A stretch of 64,000 nt of DNA from 2-01-FULL-39-10-A sp964565795. Its GTDB lineage: Bacteria > Patescibacteriota > Microgenomatia > Levybacterales > UBA12049. The translations under genes and the position numbers were made by a program. The notes below the pieces were generated by a model. That model saw nothing but the letters and a program-made list of their open reading frames with translations. It was not told the origin of the DNA and did not search any database. The stretch covers positions 4,160 to 68,159 of the forward strand of contig CAZMGC010000001.1 of the NCBI GenBank assembly GCA_964565795.1. The letters are read 5' to 3'. Below, piece by piece: positions 31,226-39,289 of this stretch; the stretch's first letter is position 1, and each line of letters starts with the position of its first letter.

Positions 31226-31983
31226 GCCTCAAATTCAGAAAGATCATTTGCACCATAAGTTTCAGAAAATATTGTCTTTGCTTTTTCTACTGCTTCATTT
31301 CGACTTTCTAAAGTTGTATAGATATGTGCGCCAAAATGAGTCAGTATGAGTTTTTTAACATTTTCTTCTTTTGCTAATGTGGCAGCCTGAATGGCATCGA
31401 AATGTCCCCACTCAGTTTCTGTATTATCTTTTGCAGCACATTCGCAAATAAAAATATCTGAATTATTTGCTAACTTTCTTGCTTGATCTGTAAATCCACA
31501 GTCACCAGTGTATGAGATAATTTTTCCTTCTAATTCAAATCTATATCCGTGGTCTCTATATGCGTGGTGTTGTTCAATGGCTTGTGCTTTGAATGGAATA
31601 CTTTCACCTTCTTCAGAAAGTTCATGGAGTCTAATTTCGGTTTTTAAATTATAAATATTATCAGGTCTTGGTTTGTATCCTACAGTAAAAGGAGGATTTA
31701 CTAAAGTCTCAAAATCTTTTGTTCTCCCAGTTCCAGCATAGACATCAATTCCTTGTTTGAAGTCAAATTTATTTAAAATATGGAGGCCTGATGTGTGGTC
31801 TAAATGAAAATGAGTTATGAACATAGAGATAGGCTTATCTTCTTTAATAAATTGATCAAGTTTATAAATTCCATTACCAGCATCAAGAACTAAATAATGG
31901 TCTTTGGTGTCAATTAAAATTGATGGAGTGTCGCCAGTGGGTGAAGAGTACCAGCCATTAGTCCCTAAGAATGTAATTTTCAT
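31222..31983 (-). CDS. Metallo-beta-lactamase-fold hydrolase (RNase Z-like)
   Basis: 253 residues. MKITFLGTNGWYSS begins like RNase Z and cAMP-phosphodiesterase-type MBL proteins. THFHLDHTSG is the metal HxHxDH motif, YTGDCGF the next metal Asp, and LTHFG the final His. It lacks the long flexible arm of RNase Z, so it could be a generic MBL hydrolase or a phosphodiesterase. It is cytoplasmic, with no signal. It is divergent from gnd. Confidence 0.75.
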   Translation of the reverse strand: MKITFLGTNGWYSSPTGDTPSILIDTKDHYLVLDAGNGIYKLDQFIKEDKPISMFITHFHLDHTSGLHILNKFDFKQGIDVYAGTGRTKDFETLVNPPFTVGYKPRPDNIYNLKTEIRLHELSEEGESIPFKAQAIEQHHAYRDHGYRFELEGKIISYTGDCGFTDQARKLANNSDIFICECAAKDNTETEWGHFDAIQAATLAKEENVKKLILTHFGAHIYTTLESRNEAVEKAKTIFSETYGANDLSEFEA

Positions 31984-32040
31984 AAAATTATTTTAACACC
32001 TGTCTTTTAAATTCACAATAAAATTGATAGACTTTATTTG

Positions 32041-32949
32041 ATGAAAATTGGAATTATTGGGCTGGGGAAAATGGGATCGCGTATGGCGCAGAAATTAGCA
32101 GATGCAGAACACGAAGTTTCTGTTTGGAACCGCTCTTCTGGGGATGTAGCAGAGCTGAAAAAACTGGTAAAAGTTGAAGGTTTTGAATCGATTGAGGATT
32201 TAATTAAAAGTCTTCCGTCTCCCAGGATTATTTGGATCATGGTGCCGCATATTGCCGTTGAAGAAGTTTTAACAGAAATTAAGAAATTTATAGAATCGGG
32301 AGATATTGTGATTGACGGTGGAAATTCTAATTATAAAGATACGGATAGGAGATTTGAGGAATTTGAGAAAGCTGGAATTAAATTTCTAGGGATTGGAGTA
32401 AGTGGAGGATTAATTGCATTTGAAAAGGGTTATCCTTTAATGGCTGGTGGGAATAGGGAAGCTTATGACTTAATTAAGCCTATCCTAGATACTCTTTCAA
32501 ATCCAGATGGTGGATATGGGTATTTCGGAACTGGAGGTGCGGGTCATTTTGTAAAAATGGTTCACAATGGAGTTGAATATGCGCAAATGCAGGCGATTGG
32601 AGAAGGATTTGAGATTTTGGAGAAATCTAAGTACGATCTTAATCTTTCTAAAGTGGCTAAGGTCTGGCAGAGAGGAAGTATAGTGTCTGGATTTCTAATT
32701 GATCGAACAGCGGAAATATTTAAAGAAGACGTAGTATTGGCAGAATTTAATGGGCCAATTTCCAGGAGTGGAGAGGGAGATTGGACACTCCTGGCAGCCG
32801 AAGAGGAAGGTGTAAAGCCTGAAATAATTCATGAAGCTGTTGAGTTTAGAAAAAAATCTGAAACAGATATCAATATTCAAGATTCGATGACTGCTAAAGT
32901 TATTAATGCTCTTCGGCATGCATTTGGAGGACATCAGATAAAGAAATAA
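32041..32949 (+). CDS. gnd: 6-Phosphogluconate dehydrogenase, short type
   Basis: 302 residues from the ATG at 32041. It decarboxylates 6-phosphogluconate to ribulose-5-phosphate, yielding NAD(P)H. IGLGKMGSRMA is the Rossmann loop, DGGNSNYKDTDRR the substrate loop, GVSGGLIAFEKGYPLMAGG the conserved catalytic segment, and GHFVKMVHNGVEYAQMQ carries the catalytic Lys. It belongs to the ~300-residue GntZ/YqeC type, not the 470-residue E. coli type. A -10 TAGACT ends 7 bases before the ATG. It completes the route started by Zwf and Pgl. Confidence 0.93.
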   Translation: MKIGIIGLGKMGSRMAQKLADAEHEVSVWNRSSGDVAELKKLVKVEGFESIEDLIKSLPSPRIIWIMVPHIAVEEVLTEIKKFIESGDIVIDGGNSNYKDTDRRFEEFEKAGIKFLGIGVSGGLIAFEKGYPLMAGGNREAYDLIKPILDTLSNPDGGYGYFGTGGAGHFVKMVHNGVEYAQMQAIGEGFEILEKSKYDLNLSKVAKVWQRGSIVSGFLIDRTAEIFKEDVVLAEFNGPISRSGEGDWTLLAAEEEGVKPEIIHEAVEFRKKSETDINIQDSMTAKVINALRHAFGGHQIKK

Positions 32950-32955
32950 TTGTGC

Positions 32956-32961
32956 TATACT
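32956..32961 (+). promoter_or_regulatory. proS -10 box
   Basis: TATACT followed by 7 bases and the GTG start of proS; no clear -35. It lies just after the gnd stop. Confidence 0.4.
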
Positions 32962-32968
32962 CGAATCT

Positions 32969-34240
32969 GTGAAGTACTCTACATTTTTCCCAAAAGCGAG
33001 AAAGTCAGAATTTAAAGATGATCTTTCCGTTAATGCCAAATATTTGGTAAAAGCTGGCTATATCGATCAGCTTATGGCAGGTTCATACACATTATTGCCA
33101 CTTGGTTTTAGGGTTGTTGAGAAAATTAAAAATATTATCCGCGAAGAATTAGATAAAACCGGCGCGCAGGAATTATCAATGCCTCTTCTTCATCCTAGAG
33201 ATGTTTGGGATAAAACAGGGAGATGGTCTGACCCTGGCGTGCAAACTATTATGTATCAGTTTAAAGATATCCATGAGAGAGAATTTGGTCTTTCATTTAC
33301 ACACGAAGAAATAGTAATGGATTTACTTGGGAAAATGGTGCAATCGTACAAAGATCTTCCAGTAAAGGTCTATCAATTTTCTACCAAATTTAGAAATGAA
33401 CCTCGTGCAAAATCTGGAATTTTAAGAGGAAGAGAGTTTTTAATGAAAGATCTTTATTCGGCTCACGTAAGCGAAGAAGATATGTATGTTTATTATAACG
33501 CTGTAAAAGAAGCATATCCAAAAATTTTCAAACGTCTTGGTCTAGATTCCATAACAGTTGAAGCCTCTGGGGGAGTATTTACTGAAAAAAATAGTCACGA
33601 ATTCCAAGTAATAAGCGACGTTGGGGAAGACACTATCTATTTTTGCGATTGTTCTGGAAAAGACTGTCACTGTAAATTTGCGCAGAATAAAGAATTGTTT
33701 AAAGGCAACGATGGAGATAAATGCCCAGAGTGTGATGATTGCACAGTAAAATCAGCCAAGTCCATAGAGGTAGGAAATATTTTCCCACTTGGAACTAAAT
33801 ATTCTCAAAACATGAAAGTTTTATTTACAGATGAAGAGGGAGCGCAGCAAAATATTTGGTTTGCGTCATATGGAATTGGGCCAACTAGAGTCATGGGAAC
33901 TCTTGTAGAAATATTTCATGATGACAGAGGGATTATCTGGCCAAAAAGTGTTGCACCATACCATGTTTATTTAGTAAGTCTTGGAAGAAATGAAGAGGCT
34001 GAGGAAATAGAAAAAAAGCTAGAAGAAAAAGGAATAGAGGTTTTATATGACGATAGAGATGTCTCAGCTGGAGAAAAATTCGCAAACGCGGATTTACTCG
34101 GTCTTCCATATCGCTTGGTTATTTCTCAAAAAACAGGAGATAGGATCGAATTTAAGGAAAGAAATAGTCAGGACATAGAACTTTTAACTTTAGAAGAAAT
34201 TATTTCTAAAATTGGGGAAGAAAAGGAATTTGTAGTTTAA
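32969..34240 (+). CDS. proS: Prolyl-tRNA synthetase, no editing insertion
   Basis: 423 residues from a GTG. It charges tRNA-Pro. Class II motifs: motif 2 YQFSTKFRNEPRAKSGILRGREFLMKDLYS-like region, the GGVFTEKNSHEFQ segment, IEVGNIFPLGTKYS, and GIGPTRVMGTLVE (motif 3). The ~180-residue INS editing domain of the bacterial type is absent. A Cys cluster (CDCSGKDCHC, CPECDDC) sits in its place and may bind zinc. The C-terminal anticodon-binding domain (LYDDRDVSAGEKFANADLLGLP) is present. The end overlaps the convergent gene by 35 bases. Confidence 0.95.
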   Translation: MKYSTFFPKARKSEFKDDLSVNAKYLVKAGYIDQLMAGSYTLLPLGFRVVEKIKNIIREELDKTGAQELSMPLLHPRDVWDKTGRWSDPGVQTIMYQFKDIHEREFGLSFTHEEIVMDLLGKMVQSYKDLPVKVYQFSTKFRNEPRAKSGILRGREFLMKDLYSAHVSEEDMYVYYNAVKEAYPKIFKRLGLDSITVEASGGVFTEKNSHEFQVISDVGEDTIYFCDCSGKDCHCKFAQNKELFKGNDGDKCPECDDCTVKSAKSIEVGNIFPLGTKYSQNMKVLFTDEEGAQQNIWFASYGIGPTRVMGTLVEIFHDDRGIIWPKSVAPYHVYLVSLGRNEEAEEIEKKLEEKGIEVLYDDRDVSAGEKFANADLLGLPYRLVISQKTGDRIEFKERNSQDIELLTLEEIISKIGEEKEFVV

Positions 34241-34622
34241 ATACGTAAATCCATACAAAAGTGTAGGCTACCAATAAGACTATTACTCCAAGACCTAAAA
34301 CCAAAGACATCATTTTTGATCCTCCATGCTTTACGGTAGCGCCTTGATTTTTACCAGGATTATTTGCGTTAAAGGCTATAGTTCCGCCGCCGATTGGAGA
34401 AGGAGCTGCTGGAGCTGCGGGTGCAGCTTGTGGCATAACTGGAGCAGCAGGTTGAACAGGAGCTGGAGCTATAGGTTGTGCGCCGATTGCAGGATTAAAG
34501 GGTGGAGGAGCTACAGGCGGAGGAGGTGGAACAGCTCCACCAGGAGGTGTAGCGGGTCCATTCATAACTCTATCGTATGCTTCTTGAAGTTTTGGGTCAG
34601 TAGCGGACAGCTTTGGATCCAT
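34206..34622 (-). CDS. Pro/Ala-rich tail-anchored membrane protein
   Basis: 138 residues. The N-terminal ~20 residues (DPKLQEAYDRVMN) form a short helix, then a Pro/Ala-rich region (~25-85) that is likely disordered and cytoplasmic, and a C-terminal membrane helix (SLVLGLGVIVLLVAYTFVWIYVF). Function is not recognised. It overlaps the end of proS by 35 bases. Upstream is a palindrome also found before purK, next to TTGACA. Confidence 0.6.
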   Translation of the reverse strand: MDPKLSATDPKLQEAYDRVMNGPATPPGGAVPPPPPVAPPPFNPAIGAQPIAPAPVQPAAPVMPQAAPAAPAAPSPIGGGTIAFNANNPGKNQGATVKHGGSKMMSLVLGLGVIVLLVAYTFVWIYVFKLQIPFLPQF

Positions 34623-34629
34623 ACTATTT

Positions 34630-34673
34630 AGTTTAACGCATCGGTGGTTTTTGTCAACCCCGATCTAATCAGG
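34630..34673 (-). promoter_or_regulatory. Promoter and palindrome of the Pro/Ala-rich gene
   Basis: Minus-strand TTGACA (34657-34652), 16 bases, TAAACT (34635-34630), 7 bases to the ATG. Directly upstream (34673-34658) is CCTGATTAGATCGGGG, an imperfect palindrome resembling the one before purK. Confidence 0.5.
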
Positions 34674-34685
34674 ATAAAGTATAAC

Positions 34686-35576
34686 TTACTGTGCTTTTGT
34701 AATAAGAATTTCTAAAAATTCATTGAAATTTATACCTGCAGCTTTTGCCTCTTTGGGTAAAAGGCTTTCTGAAGTTAGTCCTGGGATTGTATTTACGTCC
34801 AAAACATAAGGAACATTTTCAAATACCATAAAATCAGTTCGTGAATAAGTTCCTAAATCAAAATGATTGTGAATTTTAAGTGTTATGTCTTGTATCTTTT
34901 TTTGCATTTCATCATTTAATGATGGAGCAAAGGGAATTTCCTGAGTTTTTCCAGTATATTTATTTTCATAATCAAAGAACTCTCCATCCGGTGGGATAAT
35001 TTCAATAATCGGCAGAGGTTTATCGTTTAATATACCAACGGTCACTTCAATTCCTTGAAAACATTTTTCAACGAAAATGTCCGTATCCATATCTAGTATT
35101 CGTTTTACTTCGGTGCTAGCTAGATCATCCTTACTTTTAATTATTGCAACTTCACGAGACGAGCCACCATTTGATGATTTTAAAACACAAGGAAGCCCAA
35201 ATTTTTCTATGTCATTTTTAGTTTTAATAATTTTCCAAGGCGAAGTTGGAATATTATTTTTATTGCAATAGATCTTGAAGGGAATTTTAAACCAAGCATT
35301 TTGTAAACCTCTATAATTTCTAGTTCCAACTATTGGTTTGTTTATATTGCTTAAAAACTTATGGAGTTTTCCGCCTTCTCCTTCTTCGCCGTGGAGAACT
35401 GGAAAAAGGATATCGTACTTATTGCTAGACTTAGTGATAGGTTCGTATCCATCTCTAAGATCATAAAGCTTAACGACGTGGCCATTTTCTTCTAATGCAG
35501 CTGAAACATTTTTTGCAGAATTTAAAGAAACTTCTCGTTCCGAGGAATCACCGCCTGTGATTATTAGAACTTTCAT
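34686..35576 (-). CDS. ddl: D-alanine--D-alanine ligase
   Basis: 296 residues from the ATG at 35576 (an upstream ATG at 35597 is less likely). It joins two D-Ala for peptidoglycan using ATP. Motifs: IITGGDSSEREVSLNSAKNV, LFPVLHGEEGEGGKL, LKSSNGGSSREVAII (Gly-rich loop), EKCFQGIEVTVGIL, YSRTDFMV and LDVNTIPGLTSESLLPKEA. All ATP-grasp metal residues are visible. It is divergent from the DHH gene. Its presence implies a peptidoglycan wall, in line with the amidase-like and deacetylase genes. Confidence 0.93.
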   Translation of the reverse strand: MKVLIITGGDSSEREVSLNSAKNVSAALEENGHVVKLYDLRDGYEPITKSSNKYDILFPVLHGEEGEGGKLHKFLSNINKPIVGTRNYRGLQNAWFKIPFKIYCNKNNIPTSPWKIIKTKNDIEKFGLPCVLKSSNGGSSREVAIIKSKDDLASTEVKRILDMDTDIFVEKCFQGIEVTVGILNDKPLPIIEIIPPDGEFFDYENKYTGKTQEIPFAPSLNDEMQKKIQDITLKIHNHFDLGTYSRTDFMVFENVPYVLDVNTIPGLTSESLLPKEAKAAGINFNEFLEILITKAQ

Positions 35577-35601
35577 GATGGAAAATAAAGATAACATAAA
35601 A

Positions 35602-35630
35602 TTGTTAGTAAATCAAAAATGGGGTATACT
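35602..35630 (+). promoter_or_regulatory. Promoter of the DHH gene
   Basis: TTGTTA (35602-35607), 17 bases, TATACT (35625-35630), 6 bases to the ATG at 35637. Confidence 0.65.
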
Positions 35631-35636
35631 TGCGAT

Positions 35637-36530
35637 ATGAAAATAATCGTAACTCACTCAGCACCAGATCTTGATGCTGTAACTTCAGTTTGGCTTATAA
35701 AAAGATTTTTACAAGGCTGGAAAGACGCAGAAATAAAGTTTGTACCCGCCGGTTCCCGTTTGGATAAATCTCGCGCAGATAAAATTTCAGATCCGATTGA
35801 AAAAATTAACGACGCTGAAGTCATACACGTGGATACGGGGATGGGCCCACTTGATCATCATCAAATTTTTTCAGATAAAGTTTGCGGTGCAACTCTTACT
35901 TGGGATTTCGTTCGCGAAAATGGGCAAATGTTTGAGAATGAAGCTACTTCGGATAAGGTTCAGACTCGTGAACAGGCGATTGCCCGAATGATGAACGTAG
36001 TGGTAGAAGACGATCATTTTAAGCAAGTTTTTTATCCCGAACCAAATGCAGATCATTATGAATTTATGCTTTCAGATATGCTAGACGGATTAAAACTTCA
36101 GAAGCCAGGGCAGGATCAGGCATGTTTGGATTTTAGTTTCTTAGCGCTGGATGCCATAATGCACAATTTTGAAAATAAAATTTGGGCTGAAAAAGAAATT
36201 GAAGTGAATGGTAAAAAATTTGAATCTAAATGGGGAAGAGCGATAGCATTTGAGACCATAAATGATGATGTAATAAAAATTAGTCAGAAAATGGGGTACG
36301 CAATAGCCGTAAGAAAAGATCCCAGAAAAGGTTATGTAAGAATTAAGGCAACCCCTGCTGTAAATGTAGATCTTACTCCAGTTTATGAACAACTGCGAAA
36401 AATGGATCCTGATGCCACATGGTTTCTTCATGTAGGAAAGAGAATGCTTTTAAATGGAACACCAAAAAATCCCAAAATGATTCCAACTAAATTAAAACTT
36501 GACCAAATAATAAATGTATTAAAAGTATGA
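35637..36530 (+). CDS. DHH-motif phosphoesterase-like protein
   Basis: 297 residues from the ATG at 35637, which fits the promoter better than the ATG at 35619. THSAPDLDAVTSVW supplies the first metal-binding Asp motif, and VDTGMGPLDHHQ the Asp and DHH motif of DHH phosphoesterases; VVEDDH gives another acidic site. The C-terminal half (~180-297) has MGYAIAVRKDPRKGYVRIKA and does not match the usual DHHA1 domain clearly. Relatives cleave short oligonucleotides, nucleotides or pyrophosphate. It overlaps the HIT gene by 4 bases, suggesting a joint role in nucleotide turnover. The substrate is unknown. Confidence 0.7.
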   Translation: MKIIVTHSAPDLDAVTSVWLIKRFLQGWKDAEIKFVPAGSRLDKSRADKISDPIEKINDAEVIHVDTGMGPLDHHQIFSDKVCGATLTWDFVRENGQMFENEATSDKVQTREQAIARMMNVVVEDDHFKQVFYPEPNADHYEFMLSDMLDGLKLQKPGQDQACLDFSFLALDAIMHNFENKIWAEKEIEVNGKKFESKWGRAIAFETINDDVIKISQKMGYAIAVRKDPRKGYVRIKATPAVNVDLTPVYEQLRKMDPDATWFLHVGKRMLLNGTPKNPKMIPTKLKLDQIINVLKV

Positions 36531-36931
36531 AAGACTGTATTTTTTGTAAAGTAATTGCCAAAGAGGTTCCAGGGTATTTTATCTTAGAAGAAAAAGAATA
36601 TGTCGCTTTTTTAGATATTTTTGGTTCAACGGATGGGCATACTATGGTGGTTCCACGAAAGCATGGATTAAGTATCTTAGATTATTCCAAAGAAGAATTA
36701 GGGGAATTTATGGAAGGTGTTCAAGCTGTTGCTAAAAAATTGGAAAAGAATCTAAATGTTGATTCAATTACAATCGGAATAAACCACAAAGAAGAAAAAG
36801 GTGTACCACATCTTCATATACATTTGATTCCAAGGTTTAAATCGGATGGCGGAAAAGTGATCCAATCACTAGTTTCCAAAGATCTTGATCAAGATTTAGC
36901 TAAAACAGCAGAGAAAATCCGCGCGAATTAA
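36527..36931 (+). CDS. HIT family nucleotide hydrolase
   Basis: 134 residues. CIFCKVIAKEVPG at the N-terminus, DGHTMVVPRKHG in the centre, and the histidine triad HLHIHLIPR with the catalytic middle His. HIT enzymes hydrolyse AMP-lysine, AMP-amide or dinucleoside polyphosphates (Hint/Ap4A types). It is coupled by ATGA overlap to the DHH gene. It is cytoplasmic and full length. Confidence 0.9.
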   Translation: MKDCIFCKVIAKEVPGYFILEEKEYVAFLDIFGSTDGHTMVVPRKHGLSILDYSKEELGEFMEGVQAVAKKLEKNLNVDSITIGINHKEEKGVPHLHIHLIPRFKSDGGKVIQSLVSKDLDQDLAKTAEKIRAN

Positions 36932-36932
36932 C

Positions 36933-36961
36933 TTGTTAATTGGCTTCATTTGGGGTACAAT
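36933..36961 (+). promoter_or_regulatory. rpsU promoter
   Basis: TTGTTA (36933-36938), 17 bases, TACAAT (36956-36961). The RNA should start near 36968, leaving a leader of ~65 bases. Confidence 0.6.
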
Positions 36962-36967
36962 TTAACA

Positions 36968-37034
36968 CACATTCGTTAAACCGTAGCCACGTATCATCGT
37001 AGCTATGAATTAAAAGGGGGTGTTTATTTAATTT
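36968..37034 (+). promoter_or_regulatory. rpsU leader with hairpin and strong ribosome site
   Basis: CGTAGC (near 36982) can pair with GCTATG (near 37007), with ACG and CGT pairing inside, giving a ~9-pair hairpin with one mismatch. AAAAGGGGGTG follows, 12 bases before the ATG. It is a candidate regulatory leader for S21; the folding is by eye only. Confidence 0.35.
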
Positions 37035-37214
37035 ATGGTAGTAGTAAAAAAGTCACCAGGAGATTCTGATGATTCATTAATTAGAAAATTTTCAAGAAAA
37101 GTCATGTCTGAGGGTATCGTTCAGGAAGCTAAAAGAAGAGAATTTTATTTAAAACCTTCTCTTGCACGTAAACAAAAACTTGAAGATGCCAGAAGGGTAA
37201 AGAAGGTCTGGTAA
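37035..37214 (+). CDS. rpsU: 30S ribosomal protein S21
   Basis: 59 residues. The sequence begins MVVVKKSPGDSDDSLIRKFSR and continues with VMSEGIVQEAKRREFYLKPS and KQKLEDARR, the classic S21 pattern: a short strand, two basic helices and a Lys/Arg-rich end. S21 helps 30S subunits initiate and contacts the anti-Shine-Dalgarno region. It is preceded by its own promoter and leader. The stop is 2 bases before ybeY, so the two are co-transcribed. Confidence 0.93.
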   Translation: MVVVKKSPGDSDDSLIRKFSRKVMSEGIVQEAKRREFYLKPSLARKQKLEDARRVKKVW

Positions 37215-37216
37215 AA

Positions 37217-37603
37217 ATGAGTAACCTCAACGTTCTAATTTTTGTTGAAAGTAGATACAAGGTTAATAGAAAGAGGATTCGAACTGCGCTAGCAAACTTA
37301 CTTAGTGAACAAGGCGTTAATTCTCCTGTGGAAGTTTCAATTGCAATTGTAGGGGATCGCAAAATGCGTGAGCTTTCAAAAAAATATAAGGGAGAAGACA
37401 AAACACGAAATATTTTATCTTTTTCTTTAACTGAAGGAGAAAAACATGCGACTCCATCTGACATAATCAGACTTGGAGATATCGTAATTTCTTATCCCGT
37501 TGTAATTACAGAGGCAGCTCGTGACGAAGTTTTAGTGGATGACAAAATTGATGAGCTAGTAGTTCATGGAATGAGTCATCTTTTGGGATTACACCACGAG
37601 TAA
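37217..37603 (+). CDS. ybeY: rRNA maturation endonuclease YbeY
   Basis: 128 residues, slightly short. It is a metal-dependent enzyme of 16S rRNA 3' processing and ribosome quality control. Diagnostic features are the central RNILSFSL (usual TDVLSFP strand), LGDIVISYPVV, and the metal motif HGMSHLLGLHHE near the end. The usual final helix after the motif is missing, since the stop follows at once. It sits between rpsU and dnaX. Confidence 0.9.
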   Translation: MSNLNVLIFVESRYKVNRKRIRTALANLLSEQGVNSPVEVSIAIVGDRKMRELSKKYKGEDKTRNILSFSLTEGEKHATPSDIIRLGDIVISYPVVITEAARDEVLVDDKIDELVVHGMSHLLGLHHE

Positions 37604-37608
37604 GTTTG

Positions 37609-38964
37609 ATGGTTTTTTATTTAAAATATCGCCCCAAGAAAATATCTGATTTAGATAGTAGTGAACTTGTCGAAAAATTAACAAGTATATTAAAAGGAAA
37701 GCTTCCAGATAAAATTCCGCACGCCTTTCTTTTTACTGGACCAAAAGGGCTTGGAAAAACTTCTACGGCTAGAATTTTAGCAAAAGCTATTAATTGTACC
37801 AATAGAAAAAATGACGAAATCGAGCCATGTAATAAATGCGACTCATGTAACTCTATAAATAATGGATCTAATTTAGATGTTTTGGAAATTGATGGCGCAT
37901 CTAACAGGGGAATTGATGAAATAAGAGATCTTCGCGAGAAAATTCGTTTGGCACCAGTTAATTCTCTTAAGAAAATTTATATAATTGATGAGGTTCACAT
38001 GCTTACGACTGAGGCTTTTAACGCACTTCTTAAGACTTTAGAGGAGCCGCCTGATCACGCATTTTTCATGCTTTGTACTACTGAAGTTCAAAAAGTCCCT
38101 GAAACAATTCTATCAAGATGCACAAACATTAAGTTTACTAAAGCAACACTTGCAGACTTTATAAGTTCTTTTGGGCGTATTTCAAAAGGCGAAGATTTAA
38201 GAATAGATAAAGAAGCGCTGGAGCAATTAGCTAGACTTTCTGATGGATCATTTAGGGATGGCGCAAAGATTTTGGAAGAGTTGAGTGCGTCTAGTAAAAA
38301 TATAACACTCAACTTAATTGAAGAGAAATACAAAACTCAGTCGATTGATAAATCAGTAACAGATTTGATTGAAAGCTTTAAAAATAAAGATTCAAAAAAA
38401 GGAATTCAAATTGTTTCTGAGCTTTCAAATGAAGCCGCTGACTTTAAGTTAATAGTAGAAAGTCTTATAGACAGATTGCATAAAAATTTGCTTTCTGGGG
38501 TTAACGGAGAAAAAACCGATTTAGGTTTGGAAAGCACAAAAAAGCTTATCGAAATGTTAGTTAAAACTCATACGAGCATTAAGTATGCAGTTTTACCACA
38601 ACTTCCATTAGAGTTAACAATTATAGAATGGGCAGCGATTTCAGGCAATGTAATTGAGTCAAAACAGGTGGATAAAGAGGAGAAGTTTGTTGCGCTATCA
38701 GCAAAAAAGCCTCTTCCAAAAGCTACTGAAAATGGTAATATATTAGAGTCTCTTATTGAAGAAATTAAAAAAGAAAATTTCTCAATCGCCGGAGTTTTAC
38801 GAGGTTGTAAAATAGAGAAATCAAATGACAAAGAACTAGTTCTTTCTACGGAATTTAATTTTCATAAAGAAAGGCTAAGTGACGAAAAAATAATAAAATT
38901 GGTAGAAGAAAAGATTGAAAAATTAACAGGGAAAAAGATTAAATTTATAATTGAATTAAAGTAG
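37609..38964 (+). CDS. dnaX: DNA polymerase III subunit gamma/tau
   Basis: 451 residues. Clamp-loader ATPase. YLKYRPKKISDL, Walker A GPKGLGKTSTARILAK, a zinc cluster of four Cys (CTN...CNKCDSC), DGASNRGIDEIRDLRE, Walker B IIDEVHM, and the sensor-1 and SRC arginine finger (ILSRCTNIKF) are all present. The C-terminal ~100 residues are a short lysine-rich tail, so this is gamma-like with a reduced tau part. No obvious slippery heptamer with a hairpin was spotted inside the gene. It begins 5 bases after ybeY. Confidence 0.95.
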   Translation: MVFYLKYRPKKISDLDSSELVEKLTSILKGKLPDKIPHAFLFTGPKGLGKTSTARILAKAINCTNRKNDEIEPCNKCDSCNSINNGSNLDVLEIDGASNRGIDEIRDLREKIRLAPVNSLKKIYIIDEVHMLTTEAFNALLKTLEEPPDHAFFMLCTTEVQKVPETILSRCTNIKFTKATLADFISSFGRISKGEDLRIDKEALEQLARLSDGSFRDGAKILEELSASSKNITLNLIEEKYKTQSIDKSVTDLIESFKNKDSKKGIQIVSELSNEAADFKLIVESLIDRLHKNLLSGVNGEKTDLGLESTKKLIEMLVKTHTSIKYAVLPQLPLELTIIEWAAISGNVIESKQVDKEEKFVALSAKKPLPKATENGNILESLIEEIKKENFSIAGVLRGCKIEKSNDKELVLSTEFNFHKERLSDEKIIKLVEEKIEKLTGKKIKFIIELK

Positions 38965-38995
38965 CCCATTCGTTGTTTTAAAAACAACTTAGGGC
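38964..38995. promoter_or_regulatory. Hairpin between dnaX and ybaB
   Basis: GCCC (38964-38967) and GGGC (38992-38995) frame GTTGTTTT-A-AAAACAAC (38972-38988). It overlaps the dnaX stop and ends directly at the ybaB ribosome site. Without a T-run it is more likely an intercistronic RNA hairpin than a terminator. Confidence 0.5.
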
Positions 38996-39007
38996 AAAGG
39001 AGGTGAT
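38996..39007 (+). promoter_or_regulatory. Perfect Shine-Dalgarno of ybaB
   Basis: AAAGGAGGTGAT matches the full bacterial anti-Shine-Dalgarno 3' end. It fixes the ATG at 39011 as the start and shows that this organism has a canonical 16S 3' end, despite many genes with no leader. Confidence 0.8.
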
Positions 39008-39010
39008 TTT

Positions 39011-39289
39011 ATGAACAATCCATTTGGACAAATAGGTGAACTTAAAAAAATGAGAGATCAGGCTATGCAAATTCAACGTTTGCTATCAGCAGAGGAGGTA
39101 GAGGTTAACAAAAACGGAGTTGACATTACAATCACTGGGGACCAAAAAATTAAAGAGATTAAGACTAACGGAAGAAGCGATAATGACATTAAAGAAGCAA
39201 TAAATGAAGCTGTAAAGAAATCTCAAGAAATCGCAGCAAAAAAACTTGCAGGAATGCAAGGAGGATTAGGAGGATTACTAGGAAAGTAA
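39011..39289 (+). CDS. ybaB: Nucleoid-associated protein YbaB/EbfC
   Basis: 92 residues. Small dimeric DNA-binding protein usually encoded between dnaX and recR, as here. It has the typical Met/Gln-rich first helix (LKKMRDQAMQIQRLL), the central beta hairpin VEVNKNGVDITITGDQKIKEIKT and a Lys-rich helix ending in Gly/Met-rich residues. The stop overlaps the prs start by one base (TAATG). Confidence 0.92.
   Translation: MNNPFGQIGELKKMRDQAMQIQRLLSAEEVEVNKNGVDITITGDQKIKEIKTNGRSDNDIKEAINEAVKKSQEIAAKKLAGMQGGLGGLLGK

Noticed and set aside
37609..38964. Programmed frameshift in dnaX
   Set aside because: No slippery heptamer with a following hairpin was noticed, and the protein ends in a short tail; a shift is not needed to explain it.
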